Shown: positions 54,637 through 64,000 of the stretch, in pieces
How positions within the stretch are numbered: the first letter of the stretch is position 1
How the letters are laid out: every line of letters begins with the position of its first letter
Origin: Cognatundibacterium jejuense
GTDB taxonomy: Bacteria; Pseudomonadota; Gammaproteobacteria; Burkholderiales; Burkholderiaceae_D
Reading direction: 5' to 3'
Length of the DNA stretch: 64,000 nt
NCBI RefSeq assembly: GCF_014284255.1
Contig: NZ_JACOFV010000001.1
Coordinates: forward strand, 310,001-374,000
Program-made: the position numbers and the translations under genes
Notes under the pieces: model-generated
Database searches by the model: none
What the model was told of the DNA's origin: nothing
The model's input: the letters and a program-made list of their open reading frames with translations, nothing else

Positions 54637-56250
54637 TTACCCCTCGTTGAGCAGTGGATCTTTGCCATCCCTGTCGCCAGGCGCGATCAACGGCAACTTG
54701 ATTTCAAATCTCGAACCGCGGTTCGGTACACTGGATACGTGGATGGTTCCGCCCAGAACATTGGTGATGATATTGAATGTGATACTTAAACCTAGCCCAC
54801 TTCCACCTTGACCAAACTTGGTGGTGAAGAATGGCTCAAAAATCCGGTTGATAATTTCTGATGGAATACCTTTGCCATCGTCAGTAAAGATCACCATGAC
54901 ATAATCGCCCATCTTTTCTGCTGTGCAAAGCATGTGTCCTTCTGTGCGTCCTTCCAAGCCATGGATCACCGAATTGTTGACGAGGTTGGTGAAAACTTGC
55001 CCAAGTAAGCCAGGGTAGCTATCAAGCTGGATATCTTCTGGAATATCCAATTCTAGTGTAAAAGGAGTTTTCCGTAGGCTGGAGTGGAGCAGTGCAGTCA
55101 GCTCTTGCAACATGACTAGTAAGCCGAAAGTGCGTCTTTGAGCACTCGATTGATCGACCGCAACTTGTTTGAAATCTCCGACTAAATGCGCAGATTGTTG
55201 CAGGCCACGTAATAATAATTTAGTCGAATCCAAAGCGGTGACGGCATATCGTGTCAGGTCCGAGCGCCTAATTTGTCCGCCTTCTACCATTTGCAGCAGG
55301 TGACGGGTTTCTTCTTCCAGAGTACTGGCGACCAGTAAACAGTTGCCAAGAGGGGTGTTGAGTTCGTGGGCGACACCCGCAACCATGGAACCTAAAGCGG
55401 CCATGCGCTCTACGCGGGCAAGTTCGGCTTGTGCGGAATTAACGTTGTTAAGTGCTGCCTCCAGGTTTTGATTCACACTTTCAAGCTCTTGCGTACGTTG
55501 ACGCACTTTGGACTCTAGTGTGCCGGAATATTCGAGCAGCTGGTGATTTTTTACTTCAAGTTCGCCAAACGAGCGTTTTAATGCTTGTCGGGTTGCTTCC
55601 AAGCTATTTGCAAGGTGACCCAGTTCATCTTCGCGATTGAGTGCAATCGGGTCATTCAGTTCGCCGTTAGCGAGGCGGTCAGACTCGTCCATGAGCATTC
55701 TGACGGGTTGTACCAGACGCCACTGAAGAACCAGCAAAATGAAAAAAATTGCCATGAATAAAGATAGCACTGCAGTTGTTACGTAGCGTCGGAAGTCCGA
55801 ACGTAAACTTTCTTGCAGCAAATCTTCTGCCAGGGTCAGACGGACTTCACCGATAACTTGACCGCCATGCTTGATTTCGCGCGCCATCGTCGTAAATGGC
55901 CCTTTTTGGGTTTGGCGTCGTACGCTATTTTTAATAAATTCTTTTCTATCGGGGAGGGTGATAACCTCAATAGTTGCTACTCGTGGATCGGAATACACCA
56001 CTTCGCTCGAGATATTCGCTATTTCTGGCGTAATTTGCCATAGCGGTTCGCTCAAAATGACTGACAAGATTTCGACCAGGCGATTATGATCTTCGGCGTT
56101 TCGCGCGCGAGCAGCGATTTCTATGCTGTTGATGTGATATGGAATTAAGAACGTCGCTGGAACAGTGAGTCCAAAAACTACCGCTAAAATGATAGCTAGT
56201 CTGAGAGTAATACGGCTGCGAATGGCAGAAAAAATGTATCTAAACCGCAT
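54637..56250 (-). CDS. HAMP-containing sensor histidine kinase
   Basis: Membrane sensor kinase of 537 residues. Membrane segments near 15-35 and 165-190 flank a periplasmic sensor. A HAMP domain follows (QPVRMLMDESDRLANGELND). A coiled coil precedes VAHELNTPLGNCLL, an H-box of the HPK4 type with phospho-His near 294. The catalytic part has VFTNLVNNSVIHG, FTDDGKGIP and GQGGSGLGLSITF. No response regulator is adjacent. Partner and signal are unknown. Confidence 0.93.
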   Translation of the reverse strand: MRFRYIFSAIRSRITLRLAIILAVVFGLTVPATFLIPYHINSIEIAARARNAEDHNRLVEILSVILSEPLWQITPEIANISSEVVYSDPRVATIEVITLPDRKEFIKNSVRRQTQKGPFTTMAREIKHGGQVIGEVRLTLAEDLLQESLRSDFRRYVTTAVLSLFMAIFFILLVLQWRLVQPVRMLMDESDRLANGELNDPIALNREDELGHLANSLEATRQALKRSFGELEVKNHQLLEYSGTLESKVRQRTQELESVNQNLEAALNNVNSAQAELARVERMAALGSMVAGVAHELNTPLGNCLLVASTLEEETRHLLQMVEGGQIRRSDLTRYAVTALDSTKLLLRGLQQSAHLVGDFKQVAVDQSSAQRRTFGLLVMLQELTALLHSSLRKTPFTLELDIPEDIQLDSYPGLLGQVFTNLVNNSVIHGLEGRTEGHMLCTAEKMGDYVMVIFTDDGKGIPSEIINRIFEPFFTTKFGQGGSGLGLSITFNIITNVLGGTIHVSSVPNRGSRFEIKLPLIAPGDRDGKDPLLNEG

Positions 56251-56452
56251 TGCAATATCCTTGTGCGTCGCTGTTCTGTGGGGTGCTGCTAAAAGGCACG
56301 CTATGCGCTTCGCTTTTATGAACCTAGTCAGAAATATGCAATAGTTGCAACCAACTTGGGTATCAATGCGTAGACAATCTAGAAATACTAAGAGTTTTTC
56401 TTATTTTGAGCAAGAAGATGATAGTCCGTGCACTGACATGTAACAACAAAGT

Positions 56453-56647
56453 TTATTTTGACTCCTCTATCCACGCCATTTGTATGGCTTCCAATACTTT
56501 TTCTCCGCCTCGCAAGTGATCGTCGTCGAAACCGTCCAAATCAACTACCCAGTTATGTAAATCAGTAAAGCGCACCACCAGAGGACTGACATCCGGATAT
56601 TTGTCGTACAAAGCGGCGGCAATTTCATGAATGTCAGACCATTGCAT
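56453..56647 (-). CDS. iscX: IscX (YfhJ) family protein
   Basis: Acidic adaptor of 64 residues at the end of isc operons. The sequence MQWSDIHEIAAALYDKYPDVSP and VRFTDLHNWVVDLDGFDDD matches IscX closely. It binds IscS and modulates Fe-S assembly. It starts 35 bases after the ferredoxin gene. Confidence 0.95.
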   Translation of the reverse strand: MQWSDIHEIAAALYDKYPDVSPLVVRFTDLHNWVVDLDGFDDDHLRGGEKVLEAIQMAWIEESK

Positions 56648-56682
56648 TTGTTGTCCCTTGATGAACCTCTTCGAAGCTCACA

Positions 56683-57021
56683 TTAGTGATTTTCGCGCGC
56701 ATGATTGATAGTGTACTTCGGAATTTCGATGGTGATGTCTTGTTGACCTAATTTAACCTGACAAGATAGTCTGGATGTTGCTTCCAGTCCCCAGGCAGCA
56801 TCGAGTAAATCTTCTTCGTCATCAGTTGACCCGTTTAGTGAACGAAATCCCTCGCGTATAACGACGTGGCAGGTGGTGCAAGCGCACGACATTTCGCACG
56901 CATGTTCGATTTCCACGTCGTTTTCAACTAAGGCTTCGCATAGGGATTTTCCTTCATTAGCTTCAATAATCGCGCCTTCGGGGCAAAGCTGAGCGTGGGG
57001 TAGAACGATAATTTTTGGCAT
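56683..57021 (-). CDS. fdx: [2Fe-2S] ferredoxin, isc type
   Basis: Electron donor for Fe-S assembly, 112 residues. CEMSCACTTCHVV places Cys at 42, 46, 48 and 51, with the fourth ligand Cys 87 in RLSCQVKL; the ligand numbers equal those of E. coli Fdx. It lies 101 bases after hscA and 35 before iscX. Confidence 0.97.
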   Translation of the reverse strand: MPKIIVLPHAQLCPEGAIIEANEGKSLCEALVENDVEIEHACEMSCACTTCHVVIREGFRSLNGSTDDEEDLLDAAWGLEATSRLSCQVKLGQQDITIEIPKYTINHARENH

Positions 57022-57122
57022 GCTATTCTCGATTTTTGTCTATGTAAGTGCTTTTATACCCAGATCAAGACTGCGCGCATCTGGATATTTGTCTGCGAAT
57101 TAACGGTACTTGTTTTTGCTGA

Positions 57123-58988
57123 TTAAGCAATGTCATCCAATTTTTTTCCTGCCAACGCGCTACGGACACTCTGATCCATGCGGCGAGCAGCAAATTCTTC
57201 CGTGCCGCTTGCTAAATCGGAAATGGCAGTGTGTAGCATCTCATGGTTGTCTTGCTGCATTTGTATTCTGACGGTTTGCATGAGCTGTGCAATCACTGCA
57301 AATTCCGCCTCTGAAACCAAATGACGGTCGGCGTCTAGCGCAGATTGTGTGGCGAGCAATATTCTTTCTGCTTCGACTTGTTCTTCGCGCAGCGCGCGCA
57401 TTTGCATGTCGGCATCCGCAGAACTGAATGAATCTTGCAGCATACGTGTGATATCGTCATCGGCGAGGCCGTAAGACGGTTTAACATTAATTGTCGCTTC
57501 GACACCGGAACGCAGTTCCCTTGCTGAGACAGAAAGCAAACCATCGGCATCAACCTGATAAGTGATGCGGATACGTGCAGCGCCAGCAGCCATTGCTGGA
57601 ATACCACGCAGTTCAAACCGGGCTAAAGAGCGGCAATCACTGACTAATTCCCGTTCACCCTGAACCACATGAATTGCCATTGCTGTCTGACCATCTTTGA
57701 AGGTGGTAAATTCTTGGGCACGTGCGCAAGGAATGGTGGAATTGCGTGGAATAACTTTTTCTACTAATCCACCCATGGTTTCTACACCAAGTGACAATGG
57801 AATTACATCCAGCAATAACCAATCGTCGCCCGGTGCGCGGTTACCGGCCAATAAGTTAGCTTGAATTGCTGCGCCAAGTGCGACGACTTTATCTGGATCG
57901 ATATTGGCGAGCGGGGTGGTTTCAAAGAATTCGCCAACCGCTTTACGTACGTGAGGCATCCGCGTGGCGCCACCAACCAAAACCACACCATCAATATCAT
58001 CGCTCGACAAGCCTGCATCGCGTAAGGCTTTGCGGCACGGTGTAATGGTTTTAACGACCAGATTTTGCGTCATTTCTGCGAATACGCTGGCAGTGATTTG
58101 CAAATGCACTGTTTCACCGGAATTCAGTTTGGCATCAATGAAGGTGCTTGGTTTGCTGGATAAAATTTCCTTGGCTTCACGTGCTTTGACCATTAGTAGG
58201 CTAGTATCTTCGTCGGATAGTGGCGCCAATTTGGATTCTTGTAATATCCAGCAAAACAGTCGATGGTCAAAATCATCTCCGCCTAGTGCAGAGTCGCCAC
58301 CAGTAGACAACACCTCAAATACACCTTTGCTCATCTTTAAAATAGAGATGTCAAAGGTGCCGCCGCCTAAATCGTAAACAGCGTAAGTGCCCTCTGAGGC
58401 ATTGTCCAGGCCATAGGCAATTGCCGCGGCGGTAGGTTCATTTAGCAAACGTAATACATTGATCCCAGCGAGTTTGGCCGCGTCTTTAGTCGCCTGGCGC
58501 TGTGCATCGTCAAAATATGCAGGAACGGTGATCACGGCGCCGACCAAATCGTCGCCAAGCGCGTCTTCTGCTTGTTGACGTAGCGTCGCCAAAATCTGAG
58601 CGGAAATTTCTACCGGGCTTTTAATACCAGCAATCGTTTTCAATTGAACCATACCAGGCTCATCATGAAAATCGTAAGGCAGATTCTCAGTGTAAGCGAT
58701 ATCTTTTAAGCCGCGCCCCATAAAACGTTTGACGGACACAATGGTGTTTTTGGGGTCGTTGCTTTGCTCTGCCTGAGCTTTAAAGCCTATGTGCGCATGA
58801 CCATTCGGTAAATAGCGAACGACTGAAGGCAATAGTGGGCGGCCCTCTTCGTCGTTCAAAACTTCGGGGATACTATTGCGTACGGTCGCAACTAATGAAT
58901 TGGTCGTGCCCAGATCTATACCTACCGCCAAACGATGCTGGTGAGGTGCGGTGGACATGCCTGGTTCGGAAATCTGCAATAAAGCCAT
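57123..58988 (-). CDS. hscA: Fe-S chaperone HscA
   Basis: Hsp70-type chaperone that acts on IscU, 621 residues from ATG 58988 ([12 protein letters not shown]), the usual N-terminus of the family; a longer frame reaches 59039. ATPase-domain marks are [31 protein letters not shown] and [17 protein letters not shown]. The substrate-binding domain follows from about 395. It works with HscB, encoded 63 bases upstream. Confidence 0.96.
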   Translation of the reverse strand: MALLQISEPGMSTAPHQHRLAVGIDLGTTNSLVATVRNSIPEVLNDEEGRPLLPSVVRYLPNGHAHIGFKAQAEQSNDPKNTIVSVKRFMGRGLKDIAYTENLPYDFHDEPGMVQLKTIAGIKSPVEISAQILATLRQQAEDALGDDLVGAVITVPAYFDDAQRQATKDAAKLAGINVLRLLNEPTAAAIAYGLDNASEGTYAVYDLGGGTFDISILKMSKGVFEVLSTGGDSALGGDDFDHRLFCWILQESKLAPLSDEDTSLLMVKAREAKEILSSKPSTFIDAKLNSGETVHLQITASVFAEMTQNLVVKTITPCRKALRDAGLSSDDIDGVVLVGGATRMPHVRKAVGEFFETTPLANIDPDKVVALGAAIQANLLAGNRAPGDDWLLLDVIPLSLGVETMGGLVEKVIPRNSTIPCARAQEFTTFKDGQTAMAIHVVQGERELVSDCRSLARFELRGIPAMAAGAARIRITYQVDADGLLSVSARELRSGVEATINVKPSYGLADDDITRMLQDSFSSADADMQMRALREEQVEAERILLATQSALDADRHLVSEAEFAVIAQLMQTVRIQMQQDNHEMLHTAISDLASGTEEFAARRMDQSVRSALAGKKLDDIA

Positions 58989-59051
58989 GGTATCTGAGGA
59001 GGATGGCGAGCCATCAAATGGGCGCAAAAAAAAGCGCAAGGTTAATCGAAA

Positions 59052-59555
59052 TTACTCTTCCAGTGCAGCGATATCAGCAATGAATTTTTCTAAAAACATG
59101 CAGGTACGAATCTCTTGTGCCGCGGTGGCAAAGTCTGGCTTGCTTAGCTCACTTCCGACCTGCAATAATTTCGCTTTTAAAGCGTTACGCAGCTCTTTTT
59201 CCAGTGCGTAAAGTGCATTTTGGTCATTCGCCTGGCGCGCATCGTCAAATGCCTCGCGCCATTCCATTTGCTGCATTAAAAAACTAGCAGGCATGCTGGT
59301 GTTGGATTCAGTTTGTAGATCTACACCTTGCAATTCACACAGATAAGTTGCACGCTTAAGCGGTTTTTTGAGTGTCTGATAGGCTTCGTTAGCGCGGGTT
59401 GCCCATTGCATGGCAACCCGTTTCTCAGCGTCACTGGCTTGGACAAATTTATCAGGGTGAACTTGATTTTGCACTTCGTGATACGCACGATCGAGCTGAC
59501 TCATGTCCAGTGAAAATTGTTGAGGTAACTGGAAAAGCTCAAAATGGTTTTGCAT
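59052..59555 (-). CDS. hscB: Fe-S co-chaperone HscB
   Basis: J-domain protein, 167 residues from ATG 59555 (MQNHFELFQLPQQF). The HPD motif is in VQNQVHPDKFVQASD. The C-terminal helices (QMEWREAFDDARQANDQNALYALEKELRNALKAKL) bind IscU. It lies 17 bases after iscA. Confidence 0.95.
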   Translation of the reverse strand: MQNHFELFQLPQQFSLDMSQLDRAYHEVQNQVHPDKFVQASDAEKRVAMQWATRANEAYQTLKKPLKRATYLCELQGVDLQTESNTSMPASFLMQQMEWREAFDDARQANDQNALYALEKELRNALKAKLLQVGSELSKPDFATAAQEIRTCMFLEKFIADIAALEE

Positions 59556-59572
59556 AACAGTATTCTGACGGG

Positions 59573-59896
59573 CTAGATGCGGAAACTTTCGCCGCAGCCG
59601 CATTCGTCTTTGACGTTAGGGTTGTAAAATTTAAAACCTTCATTCAACCCTTCGCGTGCGAAGTCGAGTTCAGTGCCATCGATGTATGGCAAGCTTTTAG
59701 GATCAACGAATACTTTTACGCCGTGTGATTCAAATACTGAATCGTCCGATCCTACTTCGTCTACATATTCAAGTTTATACGCCATGCCTGAGCAGCCTGT
59801 GGTGCGTACGCCAAAGCGTAGGCCTATGCCTTTGCCGCGACGTTCCATGTAGCGAGTCACGTGTTTTGCTGCTTTTTCTGTGAGTGTAATTGCCAT
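59573..59896 (-). CDS. iscA: Fe-S carrier IscA
   Basis: A-type carrier of 107 residues from ATG 59896 with GGGGAG upstream. The three conserved Cys are 35 (GCSGMAY), 99 and 101 (ECGCGESF). The gene sits between iscU and hscB with gaps of 42 and 17 bases. Confidence 0.96.
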   Translation of the reverse strand: MAITLTEKAAKHVTRYMERRGKGIGLRFGVRTTGCSGMAYKLEYVDEVGSDDSVFESHGVKVFVDPKSLPYIDGTELDFAREGLNEGFKFYNPNVKDECGCGESFRI

Positions 59897-59938
59897 GCTG
59901 CTCCCCATCTTTACTGCGTCAATTCTTCGCTATGCTTT

Positions 59939-60325
59939 TTACGCCGCGCTATGCTTGTTTTTGTAATCAAGTACTGCTGCTTTGATCGCATCTTCTGCCA
60001 GAATGGAGCAGTGGATTTTGACAGGTGGCAATGCCAACTCTTCAGCGATGGCTGTATTTTTGATTTCCAGTGCTTGGTCCAGCGTTTTGCCTTTGACCCA
60101 TTCCGTCACCAAAGAGGAGGATGCAATTGCTGAGCCGCAGCCGTAAGTTTTGAACTTGGCGTCTTCGATCACGCCATCTGCGCCAACCTTGATCTGCAAT
60201 TTCATGACGTCGCCGCAAGCCGGTGCGCCAACCATACCAGTACCGACGCTGTCATCACCTTTTTCAAAGGCGCCGACGTTACGTGGATTTTCGTAGTGAT
60301 CTAAAACTTTGTCTGAGTATGCCAT
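59939..60325 (-). CDS. iscU: Fe-S scaffold IscU
   Basis: Scaffold on which the cluster is built, 128 residues. Cys 37 (GAPACGDV), 63 (YGCGSA) and 106 (KIHCSI), plus the HscA-binding LPPVKIHC, are in place. It lies 64 bases after iscS, which delivers the sulfur. Confidence 0.98.
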   Translation of the reverse strand: MAYSDKVLDHYENPRNVGAFEKGDDSVGTGMVGAPACGDVMKLQIKVGADGVIEDAKFKTYGCGSAIASSSLVTEWVKGKTLDQALEIKNTAIAEELALPPVKIHCSILAEDAIKAAVLDYKNKHSAA

Positions 60326-60389
60326 TTTAATGCTCCTGAATATTTGTGCTCTGTGCCTTCTGATGAAACTATTTTCAGTCAGAAATTAA

Positions 60390-61643
60390 TTAATGTGCCG
60401 CCCACTGAATGGTCGAAATATCGATGCCGTCTTTATACATGTCCCACAGTGGCGATAAAGCGCGCAATTTCTCGACTTTAGTTTTCAATAAATTGATGGA
60501 GAAGTCGATGTCTTCTTCTGTTGTGAAACGGCCAATCGTGAAGCGAATGGAGCTATGGGCTAATTCATCACTGCGACCTAAAGCACGTAAAACGTACGAC
60601 GGTTCCAAACTGGCAGAAGTACATGCTGATCCAGAAGAAACAGCGATGTCTTTAATTGCCATGATTAGTGATTCACCTTCAACATAGTTGAAACTGACAT
60701 TCAAATTATGCGGAACACGATGGTCCATGTCGCCATTGACGTAGGTTTCTTCAATTTCTTTGAGGCCATTCGCCAGACGATCGCGCATGGCGCGAATGTG
60801 GCTTAACTCGCTTTCCATCTCTTCTTTTGCCAGACGAAACGCTTCGCCCATGCCCACGCATTGATGTGGAGCCAATGTGCCGGAGCGGAAGCCGCGTTCA
60901 TGACCGCCGCCGTGCATTTGCGCTTCCAGGCGTACGCGTGGCTTGCGGCGAATGTACAGAGCGCCAATGCCTTTAGGGCCGTAAGATTTGTGGGCAGAGA
61001 AAGAAACCAGATCAACTTTTACTTTTTCCAGATCGATTTCTACTTTACCTGTTGCTTGCGCTGCGTCGGAATGGAAGACGATGCCGCGTTCACGGCACAA
61101 TTCACCGATTTCCGCGATAGGTTGAATGACGCCAATTTCATTATTAACCCACATGACGGAGACCAGAATAGTATCAGGACGAATTGCTTCTTTTAACTGT
61201 TCAATCGTGATCAGGCCATTGTCTTGTGGTTGCAGATAGGTCGCTTCAAAGCCTTGGCGTTCGAGTTCGCGCACAGTATCAAGCACTGCTTTGTGCTCAG
61301 TTTTTACTGTGATGATGTGTTTGCCTTTGGCTTTGTAGAAGTTCGCTGCACCTTTCAGTGCGAGGTTATTACTTTCTGTCGCGCCGGAAGTCCAGACGAT
61401 TTCGCGTGGGTCAGCGTTGACCAGCGCTGCAACATTGCCGCGTGCTTCTTCAACCGCTGCTTCTGCATCCCAACCGTACATATGACTGCGTGACGCTGGA
61501 TTGCCAAATTGTGCGCGTAAAAATGGGATCATTTTGTCAGCGACACGCGGATCAACCGGCGTCGTCGCGGAGTAATCCATGTAAATAGGGAAGTGTGGTG
61601 ACTTCAGTGTGTCCAGCAGACTTTGTTCCAGTGGTGCGTTCAT
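60390..61643 (-). CDS. iscS: cysteine desulfurase IscS
   Basis: PLP enzyme that takes sulfur from cysteine, 417 residues. The Schiff-base Lys is 219 in [14 protein letters not shown]. The sulfur-accepting Cys 341 lies in the mobile loop [20 protein letters not shown], the housekeeping (group I) form. It starts 16 bases after iscR. The N-terminus is about 13 residues longer than E. coli IscS. Confidence 0.98.
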   Translation of the reverse strand: MNAPLEQSLLDTLKSPHFPIYMDYSATTPVDPRVADKMIPFLRAQFGNPASRSHMYGWDAEAAVEEARGNVAALVNADPREIVWTSGATESNNLALKGAANFYKAKGKHIITVKTEHKAVLDTVRELERQGFEATYLQPQDNGLITIEQLKEAIRPDTILVSVMWVNNEIGVIQPIAEIGELCRERGIVFHSDAAQATGKVEIDLEKVKVDLVSFSAHKSYGPKGIGALYIRRKPRVRLEAQMHGGGHERGFRSGTLAPHQCVGMGEAFRLAKEEMESELSHIRAMRDRLANGLKEIEETYVNGDMDHRVPHNLNVSFNYVEGESLIMAIKDIAVSSGSACTSASLEPSYVLRALGRSDELAHSSIRFTIGRFTTEEDIDFSINLLKTKVEKLRALSPLWDMYKDGIDISTIQWAAH

Positions 61644-61659
61644 TCAAGACTCCAAATTT

Positions 61660-62142
61660 TCAAGAAGCTGTGTGATTGACATGCGACTGATGCACGACAA
61701 TGACTTGGTTTTCCGAGATTTTCTGTTTTTGTTGATTGACCAGATCCTGTAGTGAAACTGAATCAAGGTAATCGACCATTTTAGCGTTGAGGGTGGCCCA
61801 TAAGTCATGGGTCATGCAGTGCAGCCCATTGCTCAGGTCACTGCCGTGGCAGTTACCTTTGCCGCCGCATTGCGTTGCATCAAGAGGTTCGTCGACAGCG
61901 ATGATAATATCGGCGACGGTGACGTTTTGTGCTTTGCGGGCGAGATTGTAGCCGCCTCCTGGTCCTCGTACAGATTCTACGATTTCATGGCGGCGCAATT
62001 TTCCGAATAACTGCTCTAGATAAGACAAAGAGATATCTTGCCGCTGACTAATTCCAGCGAGCGTGACTGGACCTTTGTCCTGGCGCAATGCCAGATCTAT
62101 CATGGCCGTAACGGCAAATCGTCCTTTGGTGGTGAGGCGCAT
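61660..62142 (-). CDS. iscR: Fe-S dependent regulator IscR
   Basis: Rrf2-family repressor, 160 residues from ATG 62142 (MRLTTKGRFAV), with CGGAGC six bases before; a 9-residue longer frame exists. The winged helix is QDISLSYLEQLFGKLRRHEIV. The cluster ligands are Cys 92 and 98 (CGGKGNC) and a third Cys at 109, five residues later than in E. coli, due to a longer loop SDLSNGLH, followed by the MTHDLW His. It represses its own operon when holding [2Fe-2S]. Its operator lies at 62187-62211. Confidence 0.95.
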   Translation of the reverse strand: MRLTTKGRFAVTAMIDLALRQDKGPVTLAGISQRQDISLSYLEQLFGKLRRHEIVESVRGPGGGYNLARKAQNVTVADIIIAVDEPLDATQCGGKGNCHGSDLSNGLHCMTHDLWATLNAKMVDYLDSVSLQDLVNQQKQKISENQVIVVHQSHVNHTAS

Positions 62143-62186
62143 ACTGTTGCTCCGGTGCCTGTGGTACAAAATTCTGTATGCCCTGA

Positions 62187-62235
62187 GTTGTTGAGCATTT
62201 TGGTCAAGTATAGCAAACTTGAGTGATCTTGTCAG
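62187..62235 (-). promoter_or_regulatory. isc promoter with overlapping type-1 IscR site
   Basis: On the minus strand CTGACA (62235-62230) and TATACT (62212-62207) are 17 bases apart, with TGC ahead of the -10: a very good sigma-70 promoter. The IscR site begins at 62211 as ATACTTGACC and runs on through AAAATGCTCAACAAC to 62187, close to the E. coli iscR operator. Operator overlaps the -10 and start site, which fits repression. Confidence 0.85.
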
Positions 62236-62318
62236 GTACTGCCAGATTTTGGATTTTCAGAGGGAAAGAGATGTATCGAGGCGGTTCAGAATGTGTAGAA
62301 GTTGACCATTGATCTTGA

Positions 62319-62522
62319 TTATTCCGATTCAAGATATAGTTTTTCTACTTTTTCTCTCGCCCACGCCGTCTTGCGTAAAAATTTAAGGCTGGATTTTACA
62401 CTGGGATCAGAAATGAAGCAGCGTATCTGAATTTTTTCGGCTAATCCGTCCCACCCGTATTGATCAACTAATTGGACGAGGATATTTTCGAGGGTGATGC
62501 CATCGAGCGATTTTTTTTGCAT
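62319..62522 (-). CDS. VF530 family small DNA-binding protein (DUF2132)
   Basis: 67-residue protein from ATG 62522; a TTG at 62561 gives 80 residues and overlaps the gene upstream. LDGITLENILVQLVDQYGWDGLAEKIQIRCFISDPSVKSSLKFLRKTAWAREKVEKLY matches VF530 over its full length when read in parts. The family is known for structure; function is unproven. It lies 23 bases after the binding-protein gene, so they may be one transcript. Confidence 0.82.
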   Translation of the reverse strand: MQKKSLDGITLENILVQLVDQYGWDGLAEKIQIRCFISDPSVKSSLKFLRKTAWAREKVEKLYLESE

Positions 62523-62545
62523 TTGGTAGTTTTTGTTGCTGTTTT

Positions 62546-63412
62546 TTATGGACTGAACCAAAGTTCTGGCCGATTCAGTGGCAATTTATTGCTGTCTAAG
62601 AGCGGGTTACTCAATTCTATGATGTTCCGATGTCGAATATCGGCTTTACGTGTCGATTCCTTATGATATTTTTGGAAAATGTTTTCAAATTGTCCGCTAG
62701 CCAAAATATGTTCCATGCCATTTTTGAGATCCTTGGCAAGACCGGCTCGGCGCGGCGAAACAAAAAAGTAATAGGCCGTTGGGTAATGCAAGACGATATG
62801 ATCATCGATCGCTATCTTCAAATCGGAATGACTGGTCTGCTCACCCCATATTTCAAATATTGCTCTTGGAAAATAATCAAAGCGATTCACTTCTAACATT
62901 TTGAATAGTGCCTCATAGGTAGATGAGGTGATGACATTGATCTTGTTGCTTTGCAAAATATCTGTATCTGGCCAATCGTGTACTTGACCGGCATCGAGTT
63001 TATTTAAATCACTCAATGATTTTATTGGTTTTAGTATATCTTTATTTTTGCTACTGACAAATGAGATGCGCCAGCCGAGCATTCCTTTGTCGAGAGGAAT
63101 TCGGATGGGAATTAACTTGGATTCGCGTTCATTGGTCGACATCGTCCAAACTAAATCTAGTTCACCCGTTGGCGAAATGGTCTCATTGATGGCACGTGTT
63201 TGCGGGTAGGCGATGCTGCTTGGCGTTAGCTGGTATTTACCTGGAAATATTTGCAGTGCAGCTTTTAACACGTCAAGGACGTAGTCAATGTGGGGGTCTA
63301 TTTTGGCCGTCGAACGCGGATAGTAGATGGTTTCACTGCTGTAGACGTTACTCATTCCCAAAATGAAAAATGATAAGACGAGAAAGCAATATGGCAGGAA
63401 ACGTTTGGGCAT
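62546..63412 (-). CDS. orphan periplasmic solute-binding protein (family A, paralogue of 22969-23856)
   Basis: Exported protein of 288 residues. A signal peptide ends near residue 27 (SNVYSS). The mature part carries the same blocks as the protein at 22969-23856: PIRIPLDKGMLGWRI, DWPDTD, RFDYFPRAIFEIWGE, YYFFVS, FENIFQKYHKES and a final LSNPLLDSNKLPLNRPELWFSP. No transport genes adjoin. Ligand unknown. Confidence 0.82.
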   Translation of the reverse strand: MPKRFLPYCFLVLSFFILGMSNVYSSETIYYPRSTAKIDPHIDYVLDVLKAALQIFPGKYQLTPSSIAYPQTRAINETISPTGELDLVWTMSTNERESKLIPIRIPLDKGMLGWRISFVSSKNKDILKPIKSLSDLNKLDAGQVHDWPDTDILQSNKINVITSSTYEALFKMLEVNRFDYFPRAIFEIWGEQTSHSDLKIAIDDHIVLHYPTAYYFFVSPRRAGLAKDLKNGMEHILASGQFENIFQKYHKESTRKADIRHRNIIELSNPLLDSNKLPLNRPELWFSP

Positions 63413-63493
63413 TAGTAACTGGTATGCAAGTTTCGGTAAAATGTTAAATGAATTTTAGCTGAAAATGCCACAAATAATACGATTGAGTGATAA

Positions 63494-63525
63494 ATAAAAA
63501 AAGCTGCCAGATCGATCTGGCAGCT
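63494..63525 (-). terminator. terminator of the aldehyde dehydrogenase gene
   Basis: AGCTGCCAG at 63502-63510, then ATCGAT, then CTGGCAGCT form a 24-bp perfect palindrome. On the minus strand it is followed by seven T. It lies 29 bases downstream of the aldehyde dehydrogenase stop. Confidence 0.9.
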
Positions 63526-63553
63526 AGTAGATGAAGTTGATTGTCTGGCTAAT

Positions 63554-64000
63554 TCAAATATCGAAACTAATTCCCTGTGCTAACGGCAATGCGTTGCTGT
63601 AGTTGAATGTATTGGTAGCACGACGCATATATGCTTTCCACGCGTCGGAACCTGATTCGCGACCACCACCCGTATCTTTTTCACCCCCAAAAGCACCACC
63701 GATTTCTGCGCCAGAAGGGCCAATGTTGACGTTGGCGATACCACAGTCACTTCCAACAGCAGAAACAAAACGCTCAGCTTCACGCATATCTGTCGTGAAA
63801 ATGGAGGAAGATAAACCTTGCGGCACTTCATTGTTCCATTCAATCGCTTGTTGCAAATCGGTGTAGCGTACGATGTACATGATGGGTGCGAAGGTTTCAT
63901 GGTGCATCGCTTGGGTTTGTGTCGGCATTTCAACTAATGCAGGACGTACGTAATAACCGGCTTCACATCCGGAAACACTGGTACGTTCACCACCAAACAC
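63554..64000 (-). CDS. aldehyde dehydrogenase family 7 (semialdehyde type), N-terminal part missing
   Basis: Only the last 148 residues lie in the window, and the frame is open to the right edge. [45 protein letters not shown] is the C-terminal signature of ALDH7/alpha-aminoadipic semialdehyde dehydrogenases when read in parts. The catalytic Cys and Glu lie outside. A lysine-catabolism role is the likely assignment but depends on the missing part. Confidence 0.88.
   Translation of the reverse strand: MFGGERTSVSGCEAGYYVRPALVEMPTQTQAMHHETFAPIMYIVRYTDLQQAIEWNNEVPQGLSSSIFTTDMREAERFVSAVGSDCGIANVNIGPSGAEIGGAFGGEKDTGGGRESGSDAWKAYMRRATNTFNYSNALPLAQGISFDI

Overview
The window looks like chromosome of a betaproteobacterium of the order Burkholderiales, most like Oxalobacteraceae (Undibacterium/Herminiimonas type). 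The evidence is gene order: a GntR regulator followed by sdhCDAB-sdhE-gltA, then sucA-sucB-(PspC)-lpdA-zapE, with mdh-(CitE-like)-(MliC-like)-acnA running away on the other strand. A complete iscRSUA-hscBA-fdx-iscX operon with an iscX tail fits too. Base composition looks moderate for this order, but I did not count it. I see no rRNA, tRNA, insertion sequence, prophage or CRISPR array. This is core chromosome with some accessory genes between core blocks.

Layout. 1-13.5 kb is a mixed region: a 5'-truncated alpha/beta hydrolase, a Ser-rich protein, an NfeD/stomatin pair, an old-yellow-enzyme reductase, a second Ser/Thr-rich protein with a near-perfect sigma-28 (FliA) promoter, an MFS carrier, an orphan ABC ATPase, an HD-GYP/PAS histidine kinase pair, a VIT-family carrier with an ArsC-like protein, and a small DUF3147 membrane protein. 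13.6-20.4 kb is a minus-strand operon for a heavy-metal RND efflux pump (adaptor, inner-membrane pump, outer-membrane lipoprotein) that continues into a RidA-like protein and a thioesterase. 20.8-26.1 kb holds a UvrD-like helicase with a C-terminal DUF5710 module, two orphan periplasmic binding proteins and a cystathionine beta-lyase.

26.4-46.4 kb is the TCA block. The minus strand carries mdh, a CitE-like lyase, an MliC-like exported protein and acnA. The plus strand carries a GntR/HutC regulator, succinate dehydrogenase with its flavinylation factor SdhE, citrate synthase, the three 2-oxoglutarate dehydrogenase subunits, a PspC-domain protein, ZapE and a small exported protein. A 20-bp perfect palindrome lies just upstream of the GntR gene and a 17-bp palindrome lies upstream of sdhC. 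Stem-loops sit in several intercistronic gaps. The sdhB-sdhE gap holds two large hairpins that share sequence and so cannot form together.

46.6-64 kb carries a DEAD-box helicase, a YcgR/PilZ protein, a large Orn/Lys/Arg decarboxylase, thyA-folA-DUF4337-MipA, an orphan sensor kinase, the isc operon with a recognisable promoter and type-1 IscR site, a VF530-family protein, a third orphan binding protein (a paralogue of the one at 23 kb), and the C-terminal end of an ALDH7-type aldehyde dehydrogenase cut by the window edge.

Most novel leads: the FliA-driven Ser/Thr-rich protein and its look-alike at 1 kb, the alternative hairpins between sdhB and sdhE, the permease-less binding-protein paralogues, and the DUF5710-tailed helicase. 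I found no clear, wholly new multi-gene system.
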